Position numbers and translations under genes: made by a program. From Cellulomonas sp. KH9 (GTDB lineage Bacteria; Actinomycetota; Actinomycetes; Actinomycetales; Cellulomonadaceae): a stretch of 64,000 nt of DNA. Positions within the stretch are counted from its first letter, which is position 1. Each line of letters opens with the position of its first letter. Below, one piece after another: positions 1-9,881 of the stretch. The notes beneath the pieces are model-generated. The model did no database searches and was not told the DNA's origin. It saw nothing but the letters and a program-made list of their open reading frames with translations. The stretch spans positions 769,749-833,748 of the forward strand of contig NZ_FOSE01000001.1 of NCBI RefSeq assembly GCF_900114185.1, given 5' to 3'.

Positions 1-522
1 ACCCGCATCGACCGGGTCGTCGCGGTCGCCAAGGCGTACACGACCCGCGTGGGCGAGGGGCCGTTCCCGACCGAGCTGCTGGACGTCGACGGGGAGTGGC
101 TGCGCCAGACGGGCGGCGAGTTCGGCACCACGACGGGCCGCCCGCGGCGTACCGGCTGGTACGACGCGGTCGTCGTGCGCTACGCCTCGATGGTCAACGG
201 GCTCACCGACCTGGTGGTCACCAAGCTCGACGTGCTCACGGGCCGTGAGCGGATCCCGGTCTGCGTCGCGTACGACGTGGACGGCCGCCGGGTCGAGGAC
301 ATGCCGATCGACCAGAGCGACTTCCACCACGCCAAGCCCGTGTACGAGTACCTGGACGGGTGGTCGGAGGACATCAGCGGCGCGCGCGACTTCGACGACC
401 TGCCGAAGGCCGCGCAGCGGTACCTGCAGTACCTCGAGGACGTGTCGGGCACGCGCATCTCGTCGGTGGGCGTCGGGCCGGGCCGCGAGGCGACGATCAT
501 CCGGCACGAGCTGCTGGGCTGA
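1..522 (+). CDS. purA: Adenylosuccinate synthetase, C-terminal part (truncated by window edge)
   Basis: The frame is open from base 1 and gives the last 173 residues of PurA. PurA joins IMP and aspartate using GTP, the first step from IMP to AMP in the cytoplasm. The visible part includes the Thr-Arg-rich segment [10 protein letters not shown], the TTGRPRR and GWYDAV motifs and the nucleotide-binding VTKLDVL, all typical of the C-terminal half of the family. The protein ends normally at a TGA. The N-terminal half, with the GTP-binding loop and catalytic residues, lies outside the window. Downstream is a convergent MFS gene after only 27 bp. Confidence 0.96.
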   Translation, partial: TRIDRVVAVAKAYTTRVGEGPFPTELLDVDGEWLRQTGGEFGTTTGRPRRTGWYDAVVVRYASMVNGLTDLVVTKLDVLTGRERIPVCVAYDVDGRRVEDMPIDQSDFHHAKPVYEYLDGWSEDISGARDFDDLPKAAQRYLQYLEDVSGTRISSVGVGPGREATIIRHELLG

Positions 523-549
523 GCCCCCCGCGTCCGGCCCGCCGCCACG

Positions 550-1887
550 TCAGCGGGTCCCGGGCTGCGGGGCGGCCAGGTCTGCCGGCGTGACGCCGCG
601 CATCGCGACCGCGAGCCCGGCCGCGACGGCGAGCGCCGCGGCGGTGGCTCCCACGAGCGTCGTGGCGATGCCCCAGCGCTCGGCGACGACGCCGCCGAGC
701 AGGGCGCCGACGGGCATCAGGCCGAAGACCAGGGTCCGCGTGGCGCCGCCCGTGCGGCCGAGCATCTCGCGCGGGACGATGCGCTGGCGCACGGACTGGC
801 TGACGACGTTGCCGATCGTGCTGAACGTGCCCATGACCAGCAGTGCCGCGCCGATCGCGACCGGGTGCGGCACGAGCACGGGCAGCGCGAGGGTGCCGAA
901 CGCGACGGTCCAGGAGCCCACCATCGCGCGCACCTCGCCGGTCCGCGCGAGCACGGGGCCCACGAGCGTGGAGCCGAGGACGGCGCCGACGGCCGCGAGC
1001 GTGAGCAGCACGGGGTAGACGGTCGCGGGCACACCGACCCGGGACCCGGGGCCGACGACCCAGAGCACGAAGACGGAGATGTAGGCGGTGCTCGTCAGGT
1101 TGACGAGCGCCCCGGCGAGGACGAGCGGGCGCAGCACCCGGTGCCGCAGGACGAGCGCGAGACCGTCGCGCACGTCCGCCAGGGCGTGCCGGACGGCCCC
1201 CGGCGTCGCCTCGCCCGACGTGCGTGCCGGTGCGTGGCTGTACCGGCCCGGCAGGCCCCGCCACAGGACGAGGACGGCGAGGACCGCCAGCGCGGCGGGG
1301 ACCCCGAGCGCCCAGCCGGTGCCGAGCGCCAGGAGCGCCCCGGACACGGGGGAGCCGAGGAACGTGTTGGTGACCTCCTGCACCGACACGATCCGGCCGT
1401 TGGCGGTGGGCAGCTGCTCGGCGGTGACGAGGTCGGGGACGAGCGCGTTGGCCGCGAGGTCGGCGAAGACCTCGGTCGTCCCGTAGGCGAGGACGATCAC
1501 GAGCAGCCAGGTCAGTGTCAGGCCGCCGCTGACGGCGAGCCAGGCCGCGCCGGCGAGCAGGGCGGCGCGTGCGGTGAGTGCGACCATCTGGACGCGGCGC
1601 CGGTCGGTGCGGTCGACGACGACGCCGGCGACGATGCCCAGCAGCAGCCAGGGGAGCCAGGTCGCGGCGGTGAGCAGCCCGATCTGGCCGGGCGCCCGCG
1701 TGAGCCCGATGGCGACGAGCGGGACGGCGACCATGAGGATGCCGTCGCCCAGGTTCGACGCGCCGGACGCGACGAGCAGCGTGCGGAACCGCGGGCCCAG
1801 CGCGCGGTCGCCGGTGGTCGGGGCCGGCGCTCCGCCCGGCCGGTCGGCGGTCGGTGCGTCGGGGGTCGCGGTGGCGGTGCTGTCCAC
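550..1887 (-). CDS. MFS transporter, probable drug or siderophore exporter
   Basis: A 445-residue membrane protein with about twelve hydrophobic segments and the MFS loop motif DRTDRRR between TM2 and TM3. It resembles the MFS_3 (enterobactin-exporter-like) branch. I chose the GTG at 1887 because hydrophobic sequence begins about 40 residues later and an AGG lies 5 nt upstream; the longer open frame reaches into the divergent repeat region. It is divergent from an ArsR-like regulator at 1964, and the two share 76 bp with four 14-bp repeats, so the regulator probably controls it. The substrate cannot be read from sequence. Confidence 0.85.
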   Translation of the reverse strand: MDSTATATPDAPTADRPGGAPAPTTGDRALGPRFRTLLVASGASNLGDGILMVAVPLVAIGLTRAPGQIGLLTAATWLPWLLLGIVAGVVVDRTDRRRVQMVALTARAALLAGAAWLAVSGGLTLTWLLVIVLAYGTTEVFADLAANALVPDLVTAEQLPTANGRIVSVQEVTNTFLGSPVSGALLALGTGWALGVPAALAVLAVLVLWRGLPGRYSHAPARTSGEATPGAVRHALADVRDGLALVLRHRVLRPLVLAGALVNLTSTAYISVFVLWVVGPGSRVGVPATVYPVLLTLAAVGAVLGSTLVGPVLARTGEVRAMVGSWTVAFGTLALPVLVPHPVAIGAALLVMGTFSTIGNVVSQSVRQRIVPREMLGRTGGATRTLVFGLMPVGALLGGVVAERWGIATTLVGATAAALAVAAGLAVAMRGVTPADLAAPQPGTR

Positions 1888-1913
1888 AGGTACCTCGCTA
1901 GGGTGGGGAGACG

Positions 1914-1962
1914 CTCTGCAAAGAGCGCTATGCAAAGAAGACTCTGCAAAGGTATCTCTGCA
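1914..1962. promoter_or_regulatory. Four 14-bp direct repeats between exporter and regulator (candidate operator)
   Basis: CTCTGCAAAG at 1914, CTATGCAAAG at 1928, CTCTGCAAAG at 1942 and CTCTGCA at 1956 begin exactly 14 bp apart. The last one runs to 2 bp before the ATG at 1964. The AT-rich, strictly phased repeats stand out from the surrounding GC-rich sequence. The likeliest role is binding of the adjacent regulator, repressing both divergent genes; this is inference. Confidence 0.7.
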
Positions 1963-1963
1963 C

Positions 1964-2551
1964 ATGACGGATGACAAGACCCTGCGCGGCCCGAGCATCG
2001 GCGCCGACGCCCTCAAGGCGTTCGCGCACCCCCTGCGCATGGCGATGTACCGGTCGCTGCGCAACGACGGCCCGGCGACGGCGAGCATGCTGGGGCGGGC
2101 GCTGGGGGAGTCGAGCGGGCAGACCAGCTACCACCTGCGCCAGCTCGAGCGGCACGGCTTCGTCGAGGACGACCCCGGCCACACCGGGGGCCGCGAGCGC
2201 TGGTGGCGCGCGGTCGGGTTCTCGATGGACAGCGCCGACCTGCTCGTCGACCCGGCGACGGCGTCGTCCGCCCGCGCGGTGATGCAGGCGATGGTCGCGG
2301 AGCGGTCGCAGGAGCTCGCGGCCTGGGTCGAGGACGTCGACCTCGACTGGGAGGCCCAGGTGATGTCCAGCACCGGCCTCGACCTCACGCAGCACGAGGC
2401 CCGCCGCCTCATCGAGCGCATGCTCGAGGTGGTCGACGAGTACAAGGAGCTCAGCGACGCGCGCGGGAAGGACGGCGCCGACGGGGCACGCCGCGTGCGC
2501 GTCCACCTCGACGTCTTCCCCGTGCGGCACGGGCGGCCCGGCGAGGGCTGA
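1964..2551 (+). CDS. ArsR-like winged-helix transcriptional regulator
   Basis: A 195-residue protein with an N-terminal winged helix (about residues 10-80). [14 protein letters not shown] begins the domain and [15 protein letters not shown] is the recognition helix, as in the HTH_20/ArsR family. There are no Cys pairs of a metal site, so this is not a classic metal sensor. The remaining part is helical and probably binds ligand or dimerises. The ATG at 1964 abuts the fourth repeat and has only a weak AAAGG 11 nt upstream. The gene is divergent from the MFS exporter and is its probable repressor. Confidence 0.85.
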   Translation: MTDDKTLRGPSIGADALKAFAHPLRMAMYRSLRNDGPATASMLGRALGESSGQTSYHLRQLERHGFVEDDPGHTGGRERWWRAVGFSMDSADLLVDPATASSARAVMQAMVAERSQELAAWVEDVDLDWEAQVMSSTGLDLTQHEARRLIERMLEVVDEYKELSDARGKDGADGARRVRVHLDVFPVRHGRPGEG

Positions 2552-2620
2552 GCAGGCCGGCGCGCAGCGCCGTCCGGTGCCCCCGGCGCGGGCACCGCTG
2601 CCCGGTGGCCACCGCGCAGG

Positions 2621-2626
2621 TAGGGT
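2621..2626 (+). promoter_or_regulatory. -10 hexamer of purD (leaderless)
   Basis: TAGGGT ends 8 nt before the GTG of purD and no Shine-Dalgarno sequence separates them. Transcription would start at or next to the start codon. The same arrangement recurs at many genes in this window. Confidence 0.55.
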
Positions 2627-2634
2627 CGTGCGCC

Positions 2635-3927
2635 GTGGAGATCCTCGTCGTCGGCACCGGTGCCCGTGAGCACGCCCTCGCCCGCACGCTGTCCCTCGAC
2701 CCGGGGGTGACCGGGGTGCACGCCGCCCCGGGGAACCCCGGGATGGCGCAGCACGCGACGCTGCACGCGGTCGACCCGCTGGACGGGGCCGCCGTCGCCG
2801 CGCTCGCGACGTCGCTCGGCGTCGACCTGGTCGTCGTCGGCCCCGAGGCGCCGCTGGTCGCGGGGGTCGCCGACGCCGTGCGGGCCGCCGGGATCCCGGC
2901 GTTCGGGCCGTCCGCCCAGGCGGCGCGCCTGGAGGGCTCCAAGGCGTTCGCCAAGGAGGTCATGGCCGCCGCCGGTGTGCCGACCGCCGCCGCCCGGGTC
3001 GCGACCACCCTCGACGAGGTCGCCGCGGCGCTGGACGAGTTCGGCGCCCCGCACGTCGTCAAGGAGGACGGGCTCGCCGCAGGCAAGGGTGTCGTCGTGA
3101 CGGACGACCGTGCCGCCGCCCTCGAGCACGCCGCCGCGTGCCTGGCCAAGGACGGCGGACGCGTGGTCGTCGAGGAGTACCTCGACGGACCCGAGGTCTC
3201 GCTCTTCGTGCTCAGCGACGGCACCGACGTCGTGCCGCTGGTGCCCGCGCAGGACTTCAAGCGGGCGCTCGACGGCGACCAGGGGCCCAACACCGGGGGC
3301 ATGGGCGCGTACTCGCCGCTCCCGTGGGCGCCCGAGGGCCTGGTCGACGAGGTCGTCGAGACGGTCGCGCGCCCCACGGTGGCCGAGATGGCCCGCCGGG
3401 GCACGCCGTTCGTCGGGGTCCTGTACTGCGGCCTCGCCCTGACCGGCCGCGGCCTGCGCGTCGTGGAGTTCAACGCGCGGTTCGGCGACCCCGAGACCCA
3501 GGTCGTGCTGGCGCGCCTCGGCACGCCGCTCGCGGGCGTGCTGCTCGCCGCCGCGCAGGGTCGTCTCGCGGAGCTCGACCCGCTGCACTGGCGCGCGGAC
3601 GCGGCCGTCACCGTCGTCGTCGCGGCGCACGGCTACCCCGGTGCGGTGCGCACCGGCGACCCGATCACCGGCCTCGACGGTGCCGACACGGTGCCCGGCG
3701 TCCACGTCCTGCACGCGGGGACCGCGGTGCGCACGACCGGTGACGACCCCGAGAACCCCCTCAACGACCCGCTGCTCGTCTCCGACGGCGGCCGGGTGCT
3801 GTCCGTCGTGGGCGTCGGGGAGACCCTGGCCGACGCGCGCCGCGCCGCGTACGTCGCGGTGGACCAGGTCAACCTCGCCGGAGCCCACCACCGGACCGAC
3901 ATCGCGCTGGCCGTCAGCGAGGGCTGA
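2635..3927 (+). CDS. purD: Phosphoribosylamine-glycine ligase (GARS)
   Basis: PurD (430 aa) joins 5-phosphoribosylamine and glycine with ATP to give GAR, step 2 of purine synthesis. The N-terminus has [10 protein letters not shown], the typical start. The ATP-grasp domain follows with [26 protein letters not shown] and FNARFGDPE, all at the expected places. The length is normal for a monofunctional enzyme. The GTG at 2635 is the family start and sits 8 nt after a TAGGGT hexamer. It is separate from the other pur genes and is followed by an unrelated secreted protein. Confidence 0.97.
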   Translation: MEILVVGTGAREHALARTLSLDPGVTGVHAAPGNPGMAQHATLHAVDPLDGAAVAALATSLGVDLVVVGPEAPLVAGVADAVRAAGIPAFGPSAQAARLEGSKAFAKEVMAAAGVPTAAARVATTLDEVAAALDEFGAPHVVKEDGLAAGKGVVVTDDRAAALEHAAACLAKDGGRVVVEEYLDGPEVSLFVLSDGTDVVPLVPAQDFKRALDGDQGPNTGGMGAYSPLPWAPEGLVDEVVETVARPTVAEMARRGTPFVGVLYCGLALTGRGLRVVEFNARFGDPETQVVLARLGTPLAGVLLAAAQGRLAELDPLHWRADAAVTVVVAAHGYPGAVRTGDPITGLDGADTVPGVHVLHAGTAVRTTGDDPENPLNDPLLVSDGGRVLSVVGVGETLADARRAAYVAVDQVNLAGAHHRTDIALAVSEG

Positions 3928-4052
3928 GCGGAGCGGCACGGGTCCTCTCCCGGCCGTCACCCCTGCGGGTGGCCGGGTGTGCACCGTGGAGCGGCATACC
4001 GGGGCAACGACGACCGCGCGCGGGTGAACCTGGACGAGCGTCCTGGTGAGAG

Positions 4053-4085
4053 GGGGGTTCCGCGCCATTCTTCGGCGGAACCCCC
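4053..4085 (+). other. Hairpin in the leader of the surface-protein gene
   Basis: GGGGGTTCCGC (4053-4063) pairs perfectly with GCGGAACCCCC (4075-4085) around an 11-nt loop. It ends 8 nt before the GGAG ribosome-binding site of the gene at 4103. It could terminate purD transcription or act on expression of the next gene. There is no U run, so the choice is open. Confidence 0.5.
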
Positions 4086-4102
4086 TCGTCCCCGGAGCTG
4101 AC

Positions 4103-5887
4103 ATGACCTTCCGCCTCACCTGCCGTCGCCGAGCGCGCGCAGCCGCCGTGCTGTCGCTCGCGCTCGCCGCGATGCTCGTCCCCACCGCGGCGCACGCGGC
4201 CGAGACCCCCGGGGGCACCCGGACCGACCCCGTGCCGCTGCCGGTCGCGACGCTCGACGCCGCGTTCGTGGCCTCGAACGCCCACCTCGACTCGGGGTCC
4301 GGTACCGGCCAGTACCGCAACAACGTCGCGTGGTACTCGCTCACGCCGGTGGCGGACGTCGAGCTGTCGATCCGTGCCACCGCGCTCGAGCCGGTGTGGG
4401 ACACCACGCTCGAGGTCTGGGCCGGTGACGTGCTGGTCGACGAGATCGACGACCACAGCGACCTCGACGCGGCGCTCGCCGTCGACCTCGAAGCGGGGAC
4501 GAGCTACCTCATCGGCCTCGGCTCCTACCACCGCCAGGCCGACTGGCCCTTCAAGGGTGCCGCGACCCTCACGTTCTCCACCCGCGTCCCGACGGCTCCC
4601 AGCGGCCTCGTGGGTGAACCGCTCGACGGCAGCGTCTCGCTCCGGTGGGCGCCGCCCACGGACCTCGCGGGTGGCATCGACACCTACGAGGTGCTGTGCG
4701 CGGCCGCCGGCGAGGAGGAGGAGGTCTGCTCCACCCGCTACGGCTGGGACCCGGAGCCCGCCGAGACGATCCGTGGGCTGACGAACGGGGAGCCGTACAC
4801 GTTCCGTGTCGTCGCGACCAACCTGATCGGCCGGTCCGAGGCGTCGGCGCCCGTGACCGTCACGCCGCGGGTCCCCACCACCACGACCGTCACCGTCGAC
4901 CCCGCCGACCTCACGACCGGTGACACCTTCGACGTGCTCGTCGACGTCAGCGAGCTGCCGGACACGTCCGCGGAGGAGTCGGACGACCGGACCCGCGACA
5001 TGGACCCGGGGGACGAGGAGCCGAGCACCCGTCCCGCCGTCGGGACCGTCGACGTCACGGTCGGCGACGCGTCCTACGACGACCTCGAGCTGGTGGACGG
5101 CCGGGTGGTCGTCGACGGTCTCGAGGCGACCGCCGGCGCCCTGACCGTCACGGCCCGGTACGCCGGCTCCGACGAGGTGCAGGCGTCGTCCGGCACGCTC
5201 GAGCTCGACGTCGCCAAGCGCGCCGACTCCGTGACGCTCGACGTCCCCGACCTGCGCCTCGGGCAGCAGGTGCGCCCCGTCGCGACGTCCGCGTCCGGCC
5301 TGCCGGTGACGCTGACGGCGACCGGTGCGTGCACGGCCGCGGGCGGGGTCGTGACCGGGACCGGTGCGGGTGACTGCGTCGTCACCGCGGCCACGGCGGG
5401 TGACCGCGAGACGCAGGCCGCATCGGCCACGACGACGGTCCGGGTGACGGTCGCCCCGGCCGCTCTCGGCGTCGATCTCGCCGCGCGCGCCGGTGACCGG
5501 GCCGCCGGCGCTGCCGTCACGGCCACGGGCCAGGGCCTGCGGCCCGGGTCCGACGTGACGCTCGTCGTGCACTCGACGCCGCGCACGCTCGCGACGGGCA
5601 CCGTGGGCGCCGACGGCACGGTCTCCCTCACGGGTGCCCTGCCCACCGGGCTGGAGGTCGGGTCGCACCGCATCGTCGTGGGCGCCGTCGCGTTCGACGG
5701 GACCGCGCTGACCAGCGAGGTCGGGTTCACCGTCGCGTCCGACGGCACGATCCTGTCGATCGCCGGCGTCCCCGCGGTCCTCGCGGTGACCGGTGCGGAG
5801 CCCGTCACCGCCGCGGGCCTCGCGGCGGCGTGGATCGTGCTGGGCGCCGCGCTGCTCCTCGTCGCCCGCCGGCGCACGGCGGCCTGA
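4103..5887 (+). CDS. Secreted, sortase-anchored surface protein with FN3 and Ig-like domains
   Basis: A 594-residue exported protein. Residues 1-33 are a signal peptide (basic RRRARA, hydrophobic core, AHA-A cleavage). A beta-rich N-terminal domain resembling bacterial pre-peptidase C-terminal domains follows ([16 protein letters not shown]). About residues 165-255 form a fibronectin type III domain ([21 protein letters not shown]). Ig-like repeats follow, one with an acidic insertion. The C-terminus has LAVTG, a hydrophobic helix and a basic RRRTAA tail, which is the LAxTG signal of class E sortases. The ATG is preceded by GGAG at 5 nt. No enzyme domain is seen; an adhesion or cell-wall role is inferred. 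Confidence 0.8.
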   Translation: MTFRLTCRRRARAAAVLSLALAAMLVPTAAHAAETPGGTRTDPVPLPVATLDAAFVASNAHLDSGSGTGQYRNNVAWYSLTPVADVELSIRATALEPVWDTTLEVWAGDVLVDEIDDHSDLDAALAVDLEAGTSYLIGLGSYHRQADWPFKGAATLTFSTRVPTAPSGLVGEPLDGSVSLRWAPPTDLAGGIDTYEVLCAAAGEEEEVCSTRYGWDPEPAETIRGLTNGEPYTFRVVATNLIGRSEASAPVTVTPRVPTTTTVTVDPADLTTGDTFDVLVDVSELPDTSAEESDDRTRDMDPGDEEPSTRPAVGTVDVTVGDASYDDLELVDGRVVVDGLEATAGALTVTARYAGSDEVQASSGTLELDVAKRADSVTLDVPDLRLGQQVRPVATSASGLPVTLTATGACTAAGGVVTGTGAGDCVVTAATAGDRETQAASATTTVRVTVAPAALGVDLAARAGDRAAGAAVTATGQGLRPGSDVTLVVHSTPRTLATGTVGADGTVSLTGALPTGLEVGSHRIVVGAVAFDGTALTSEVGFTVASDGTILSIAGVPAVLAVTGAEPVTAAGLAAAWIVLGAALLLVARRRTAA

Positions 5888-5901
5888 CCCGGACGCACCC
5901 C

Positions 5902-5952
5902 GGGTGCGGGGCGGCGCGCGACCGCTGGACGGTCGGACGTCGCCCCGCACCC
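5902..5952 (+). terminator. Hairpin terminator after the surface-protein gene
   Basis: GGGTGCGGGGCG (5902-5913) pairs with CGCCCCGCACCC (5941-5952), 12 bp, and encloses a smaller GACCG/CGGTC hairpin. It lies 15 nt after the stop codon. No U tract follows, as is common in high-GC actinobacteria. Confidence 0.6.
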
Positions 5953-5975
5953 GCGTCGCACGCCACACTGTGCGG

Positions 5976-6905
5976 GTGACCCACGCACCCCTCGCCCCGA
6001 CCGTCACGCTGCCGGGCTGGCGGCACGTGTACTCCGGCAAGGTCCGGGACCTGTACGAGCCGGACGACTCGGTGGCCGGCGTCGCGCTGCGCGACGAGCA
6101 CGGCGACGTCGTGCTCGTCGTCGCCTCGGACCGGGTGTCCGCGTACGACCACGTGCTCAGCCCCGGGATCCCGGGCAAGGGCGTGGTCCTCACGCAGCTG
6201 AGCCTGTGGTGGTTCGACCAGCTCGCGGACCTGGTGCCGAACCACGTCGTGTCCACCGACGTGCCCGACGCGGTCGCGGGCCGGGCGATGGTCTGCCGGC
6301 GCCTGGACATGGTCCCCGTCGAGTGCGTCGCCCGGGGGTACCTGACGGGCTCCGGCCTGGCGGAGTACCGGGTGGACGGCGAGGTCACGGGCATCGCGCT
6401 GCCGGCCGGTCTGGTCGACGGGTCGCGGCTGCCCGAGCCGATCTTCACGCCCGCGACCAAGGCCGAGCTCGGCGAGCACGACGAGAACGTGCGCTTCTCC
6501 GTCGTCGTCGACGAGGTCGGCCCCGAGACGGCCGAGCGGCTGCGCGACCTGACGCTGGCCGTGTACGCACGCGCCGAGCGGGTCGCGCGCGAGCGCGGCG
6601 TGATCCTCGCGGACACCAAGCTCGAGTTCGGCACCGACCCGACGACCGGTGCGATCACGCTCGGCGACGAGGTCCTGACGCCCGACTCGTCGCGCTTCTG
6701 GCCCGCCGACGCGTGGGAGCCGGGCCGGGCGCAGCCCAGCTTCGACAAGCAGTACGTGCGGGACTGGTTGACGTCGCCCGCCTCGGGGTGGGACCGCGCG
6801 TCCGACGCGGCCCCGCCGCCGCTGCCCGCGGACGTCGTCGAGCGCACCCGCGAGCGCTACGTCGAGGCCTACGAGCGGCTGACGGGCCGCCCGCTGGACG
6901 TCTGA
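5976..6905 (+). CDS. purC: SAICAR synthetase
   Basis: PurC (309 aa) condenses CAIR with aspartate using ATP to form SAICAR. The sequence begins with YSGKVRDLY, the ATP-binding start of the family, and carries [38 protein letters not shown] and TPDSSRFWP. The length fits the longer actinobacterial/eukaryotic type. Two GTG codons (5970 and 5976) are possible. I prefer 5976, since the hexamer CACACT ends 6 nt before it. It stands alone between two hairpins or unrelated genes. Confidence 0.96.
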   Translation: MTHAPLAPTVTLPGWRHVYSGKVRDLYEPDDSVAGVALRDEHGDVVLVVASDRVSAYDHVLSPGIPGKGVVLTQLSLWWFDQLADLVPNHVVSTDVPDAVAGRAMVCRRLDMVPVECVARGYLTGSGLAEYRVDGEVTGIALPAGLVDGSRLPEPIFTPATKAELGEHDENVRFSVVVDEVGPETAERLRDLTLAVYARAERVARERGVILADTKLEFGTDPTTGAITLGDEVLTPDSSRFWPADAWEPGRAQPSFDKQYVRDWLTSPASGWDRASDAAPPPLPADVVERTRERYVEAYERLTGRPLDV

Positions 6906-6939
6906 CCGCGGCGGCTCGGCCGGCGCGGTCGGACCGCCG

Positions 6940-7764
6940 TCAGGCGGTGGCGTCCAGCCGGACCTCGTCCAGGGCGCCCAGCTCCTGCCAGGCCAGCTCC
7001 TGCGGGGCGGTCACGGCCAGCACGTCGGCGGCGGGCAGCGGGCCCAGGTCGAGGCCGGTGAGGTCCGCGACGTCGGCGACCGGCACCTGGTACGTGCGGT
7101 ACGGCCCGAGCGGCGGCGGCTCGTCGGCCCCGGCGGCCGCGTGCGTGGTCGCGGCGAGCTCGCTCGCCGGCAGCAGGGGGGTCTGGTCGAGCACGAACGC
7201 GGCGGACGCCAGGCGCCGGCCGGCGTCGAGCGACCACGCGACGACCTTCCAGAAGCGGCGGGGGAGCCGGACGCCCCGGTACTCCGGGTCGTCCCCCGCG
7301 AGGACCGGGCCGGTGAGCACCGACAGTCGCAGCCGCTGCGCGCGGGCGTGCTCCAGCACGTGGTCCTCCAGACCCAGCCACAGCTCGCGGCTCTGGTTGA
7401 AGCCCGAGGCCTGCGGCGCCGCGTTCGGGTACGTGAACGTGTCACGGCTCGCCTGCGCGGCGACCCCCGGCTCACCCCACACGGGGTCCCGGCGACGGAC
7501 GAGGTGCCCGCGGTCCAGGTCGTTGCGGGCGTACAGCTCCGGGCCGGTCTGCTCCTGCGGCGGGACGCGCTCGTCGAGGCGCCACTCGTCGTCGCGCGGG
7601 ACGTCGAGCAGCGCGACCCCGTCGATGTTGACCGCCGTGGCCGCGGCCAGCCGACGCGCCGGGTCGAGCAGCACCGTGAAGTGCGTCGCCGGCAGCTCGC
7701 GCACGTCCTGCGCGGCGCGGGGCAGCGGGACCTCGGGTCCCAGGAACGTCGGGTCGAACCCCAT
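6940..7764 (-). CDS. DNA/RNA non-specific endonuclease (NUC1-like)
   Basis: A 274-residue protein of the beta-beta-alpha-metal endonuclease family. The catalytic motif is NDLDRGHLVRR, whose His is the general base. The metal-binding Asn region NAAPQASGFNQ follows about 35 residues later, and RRFWKVV lies downstream, as in family members. Residue 1 was taken at the ATG at 7764, with a G-rich stretch upstream. No signal peptide is seen, which is unusual because many relatives are secreted, so it may act inside the cell or as an effector. It is divergent from an amidohydrolase. Confidence 0.8.
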   Translation of the reverse strand: MGFDPTFLGPEVPLPRAAQDVRELPATHFTVLLDPARRLAAATAVNIDGVALLDVPRDDEWRLDERVPPQEQTGPELYARNDLDRGHLVRRRDPVWGEPGVAAQASRDTFTYPNAAPQASGFNQSRELWLGLEDHVLEHARAQRLRLSVLTGPVLAGDDPEYRGVRLPRRFWKVVAWSLDAGRRLASAAFVLDQTPLLPASELAATTHAAAGADEPPPLGPYRTYQVPVADVADLTGLDLGPLPAADVLAVTAPQELAWQELGALDEVRLDATA

Positions 7765-7931
7765 CAGCCACCCCTGCCCCCGAGCGGACCACCGGACCCC
7801 GACCACGGTACCCACCTCCGCCGTCGGCCGCCGGGGTGCTCGGGGGGCGACGAGCGCCGGGCCCGGGCGGTGGGTGCACGATGGGCGACGTAGTCTCCCT
7901 GCGGCTCACCCGCCCACGTCCCGGAGGTCCG

Positions 7932-9410
7932 GTGGAGGTCCCACGCCCCCTCGTCCTGCGCCGCGCGCGCCTGCTCGGGCAGGAGGCGCCCGTCGACGTC
8001 GTGCTGCGTGACGGCCGCGTCGCCGCGATCGGCGCTCCCGCCGACCCGTCCGTCGACACCGTCGACCTCGACGGGCGGTTCCTGCTGCCCGGCCTGTGGG
8101 ACCAGCACACGCACCTGACGCAGTGGGCGCTCGCGCGGGGGCGGCTCGACGTGTCCGGCGCGGGGTCGGCCGCGCAGGTGGTGCGGCTCGTCGCCGAGCG
8201 GCTGCGCACGCAGCCGCCGCCCGCGGGCCGGCCCCTGGTCGGCATCGGGTTCCGCGACGGGACGTGGCCCGACGTGCCGTCCGCCGCGCTGCTGGACGCG
8301 GTCGCCGGCGACGTGCCGGTCGTGCTCGTCTCGGGCGACCTGCACTGCGCGTGGGTGTCCAGCGCGGGCCTGCGGCTGTTCGGCGTGACCGCGCACCCCA
8401 CGGGGGTCCTGCGGGAGACCGAGTGGATGCCGCTCATGGGCGCGCTCGACCACGTCCCGGACGACGTCCAGGACGCGCTGGTCGCGGACGCGCTGCGCGC
8501 CGCGGCGGCCCGGGGCGTCGTCGGTGTCGTGGACCTCGAGATCGCCGACAACGTCACCGCGTGGCGGCGCCGGGTGGCGTCCGGGGACCCGGTGGTACGG
8601 GTGCGCGCGGGAGTCTGGCAGCCCTACCTGGACCGCGTGGTGGCCGAGGACCTGCACACCGGGGACCGGCTCGCGGGGCCGCGCGTCACGCAGGGTCCGC
8701 TGAAGGTCATCGTGGACGGCTCGCTCAACACCCGCACGGCCTGGTGCCACGAGCCCTACCCGGGCGTGGAGGGGCCGCTCGCCCACGGGGTGCTCAACGT
8801 GCCGGCCGACGAGCTGGTGCCCCTGCTGCGGCACGCCCACGCGCACGGCCTGCGCTGCGCGGTGCACGCGATCGGGGACGCCGCCAACACCCTGGTGCTC
8901 GACGCGTTCGCCGCGACCGGCGCGCAGGGGTCGGTGGAGCACGCCCAGCTGCTGGACCCCGCCGACGTCCCGCGGTTCGCCGCGCTCGGCCTGACGGCGA
9001 GCGTCCAGCCGGCGCACCTGCCCGACGACCGCGACGTCGCCGACCGGCACTGGGCGGGTCGCACCGACCGCGCGTTCCCGTTCGCGGACCTGCACGCCGC
9101 GGGCGTGCCGCTCGCGCTGGGCTCCGACGCCCCGGTCGCACCGCTGGACCCGTGGCTCGCGGTCGACGCCGCCGTGTGGCGCACCGGCGACGACCGCCCG
9201 TCGTGGCACCCGGAGCAGGTGCTCGACGTCACGACGGCGCTCGCCTCGTCCGTCGACGGGCGCCCGCTGGGCCTGCGCACCGGCGACCCGGCGGACCTCG
9301 TCGTCCTGGACGACGACCCGGTCGCGCTCGCGGCGACGCCCGGACGGGTCCGCGACGTCCGTGTCGCGGGCACGCTGGTCGCGGGCGCCTGGACCCACAC
9401 GGCCCTGTAG
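7932..9410 (+). CDS. Amidohydrolase, YtcJ-like (amidohydrolase_3)
   Basis: A 492-residue metal-dependent hydrolase. It has the PGLWDQHTHL metal-binding motif, a later HAIGDAAN histidine, EHAQLL, and the conserved Asp in LGSDAPV before a C-terminal beta domain (DLVVLDDDP). The fold hydrolyses amide or related bonds; the substrate is unknown. I placed the start at GTG 7932, which has GGAGG 4 nt upstream. A likely -10 (TAGTCT, 7891-7896) lies downstream of the alternative ATG at 7881, which argues against that longer form. A 7-bp hairpin follows at 9419-9435. Confidence 0.85.
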   Translation: MEVPRPLVLRRARLLGQEAPVDVVLRDGRVAAIGAPADPSVDTVDLDGRFLLPGLWDQHTHLTQWALARGRLDVSGAGSAAQVVRLVAERLRTQPPPAGRPLVGIGFRDGTWPDVPSAALLDAVAGDVPVVLVSGDLHCAWVSSAGLRLFGVTAHPTGVLRETEWMPLMGALDHVPDDVQDALVADALRAAAARGVVGVVDLEIADNVTAWRRRVASGDPVVRVRAGVWQPYLDRVVAEDLHTGDRLAGPRVTQGPLKVIVDGSLNTRTAWCHEPYPGVEGPLAHGVLNVPADELVPLLRHAHAHGLRCAVHAIGDAANTLVLDAFAATGAQGSVEHAQLLDPADVPRFAALGLTASVQPAHLPDDRDVADRHWAGRTDRAFPFADLHAAGVPLALGSDAPVAPLDPWLAVDAAVWRTGDDRPSWHPEQVLDVTTALASSVDGRPLGLRTGDPADLVVLDDDPVALAATPGRVRDVRVAGTLVAGAWTHTAL

Positions 9411-9593
9411 AGGTCTCGGCCGACCAGGGGTCGGCGGGTGGGACCCGGCTGCCCAGGGGTCGGTGAGGGCGCCCCGCACCTCCCGTGGGCGGCCGCCCGG
9501 GCTCTCGCCTGCGTGGTGGACGCCCGCCCCGCGGCGTGCGCGCGTGCCCGTAGGATCGGCCCGAACCCGTACGTCGTGAACCAGGGAGCGCCC

Positions 9594-9881
9594 GTGGGAC
9601 GAGTCGTCGTCGATGTCATGCCGAAGCCCGAGATCCTCGACCCGCAGGGCAAGGCCGTCGCGAACGCGCTGCCGCGCCTCGGCTTCGGGCAGTTCACGTC
9701 CGTCCGCCAGGGCAAGCGGTTCGAGCTCGAGGTCGACGGGCCGGTGACGCCGGAGGTCCTGGAGGCGGCCGCGGCCGCGGCCGAGCAGGTGCTGTCGAAC
9801 CCGGTCATCGAGGACGTCGTGCGCGTGGCCGACATCGAGGCCGACGCGGCCGCGACGGTGGCCTCGCAGGGTCTGGCCTGA
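9594..9881 (+). CDS. purS: FGAM synthase subunit PurS
   Basis: A 95-residue protein starting with [20 protein letters not shown], the PurS signature. PurS dimers bridge PurL and PurQ and help carry ammonia in FGAM synthesis. The rest matches the usual beta-alpha-beta fold ([18 protein letters not shown]). It has a short Ala-rich tail beyond the usual 80-85 residues. The GTG start has AGGGAG 5 nt upstream, and a -10 (TAGGAT, 9551-9556) gives a leader of about 30 nt. Its stop overlaps the purQ start in TGATG, so the two are translationally coupled. Confidence 0.95.
   Translation: MGRVVVDVMPKPEILDPQGKAVANALPRLGFGQFTSVRQGKRFELEVDGPVTPEVLEAAAAAAEQVLSNPVIEDVVRVADIEADAAATVASQGLA

Noticed and set aside
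7881..7931. ATG at 7881 as the start of the amidohydrolase
   Set aside because: A probable -10 (TAGTCT) lies downstream of it and GTG 7932 has GGAGG at proper distance.
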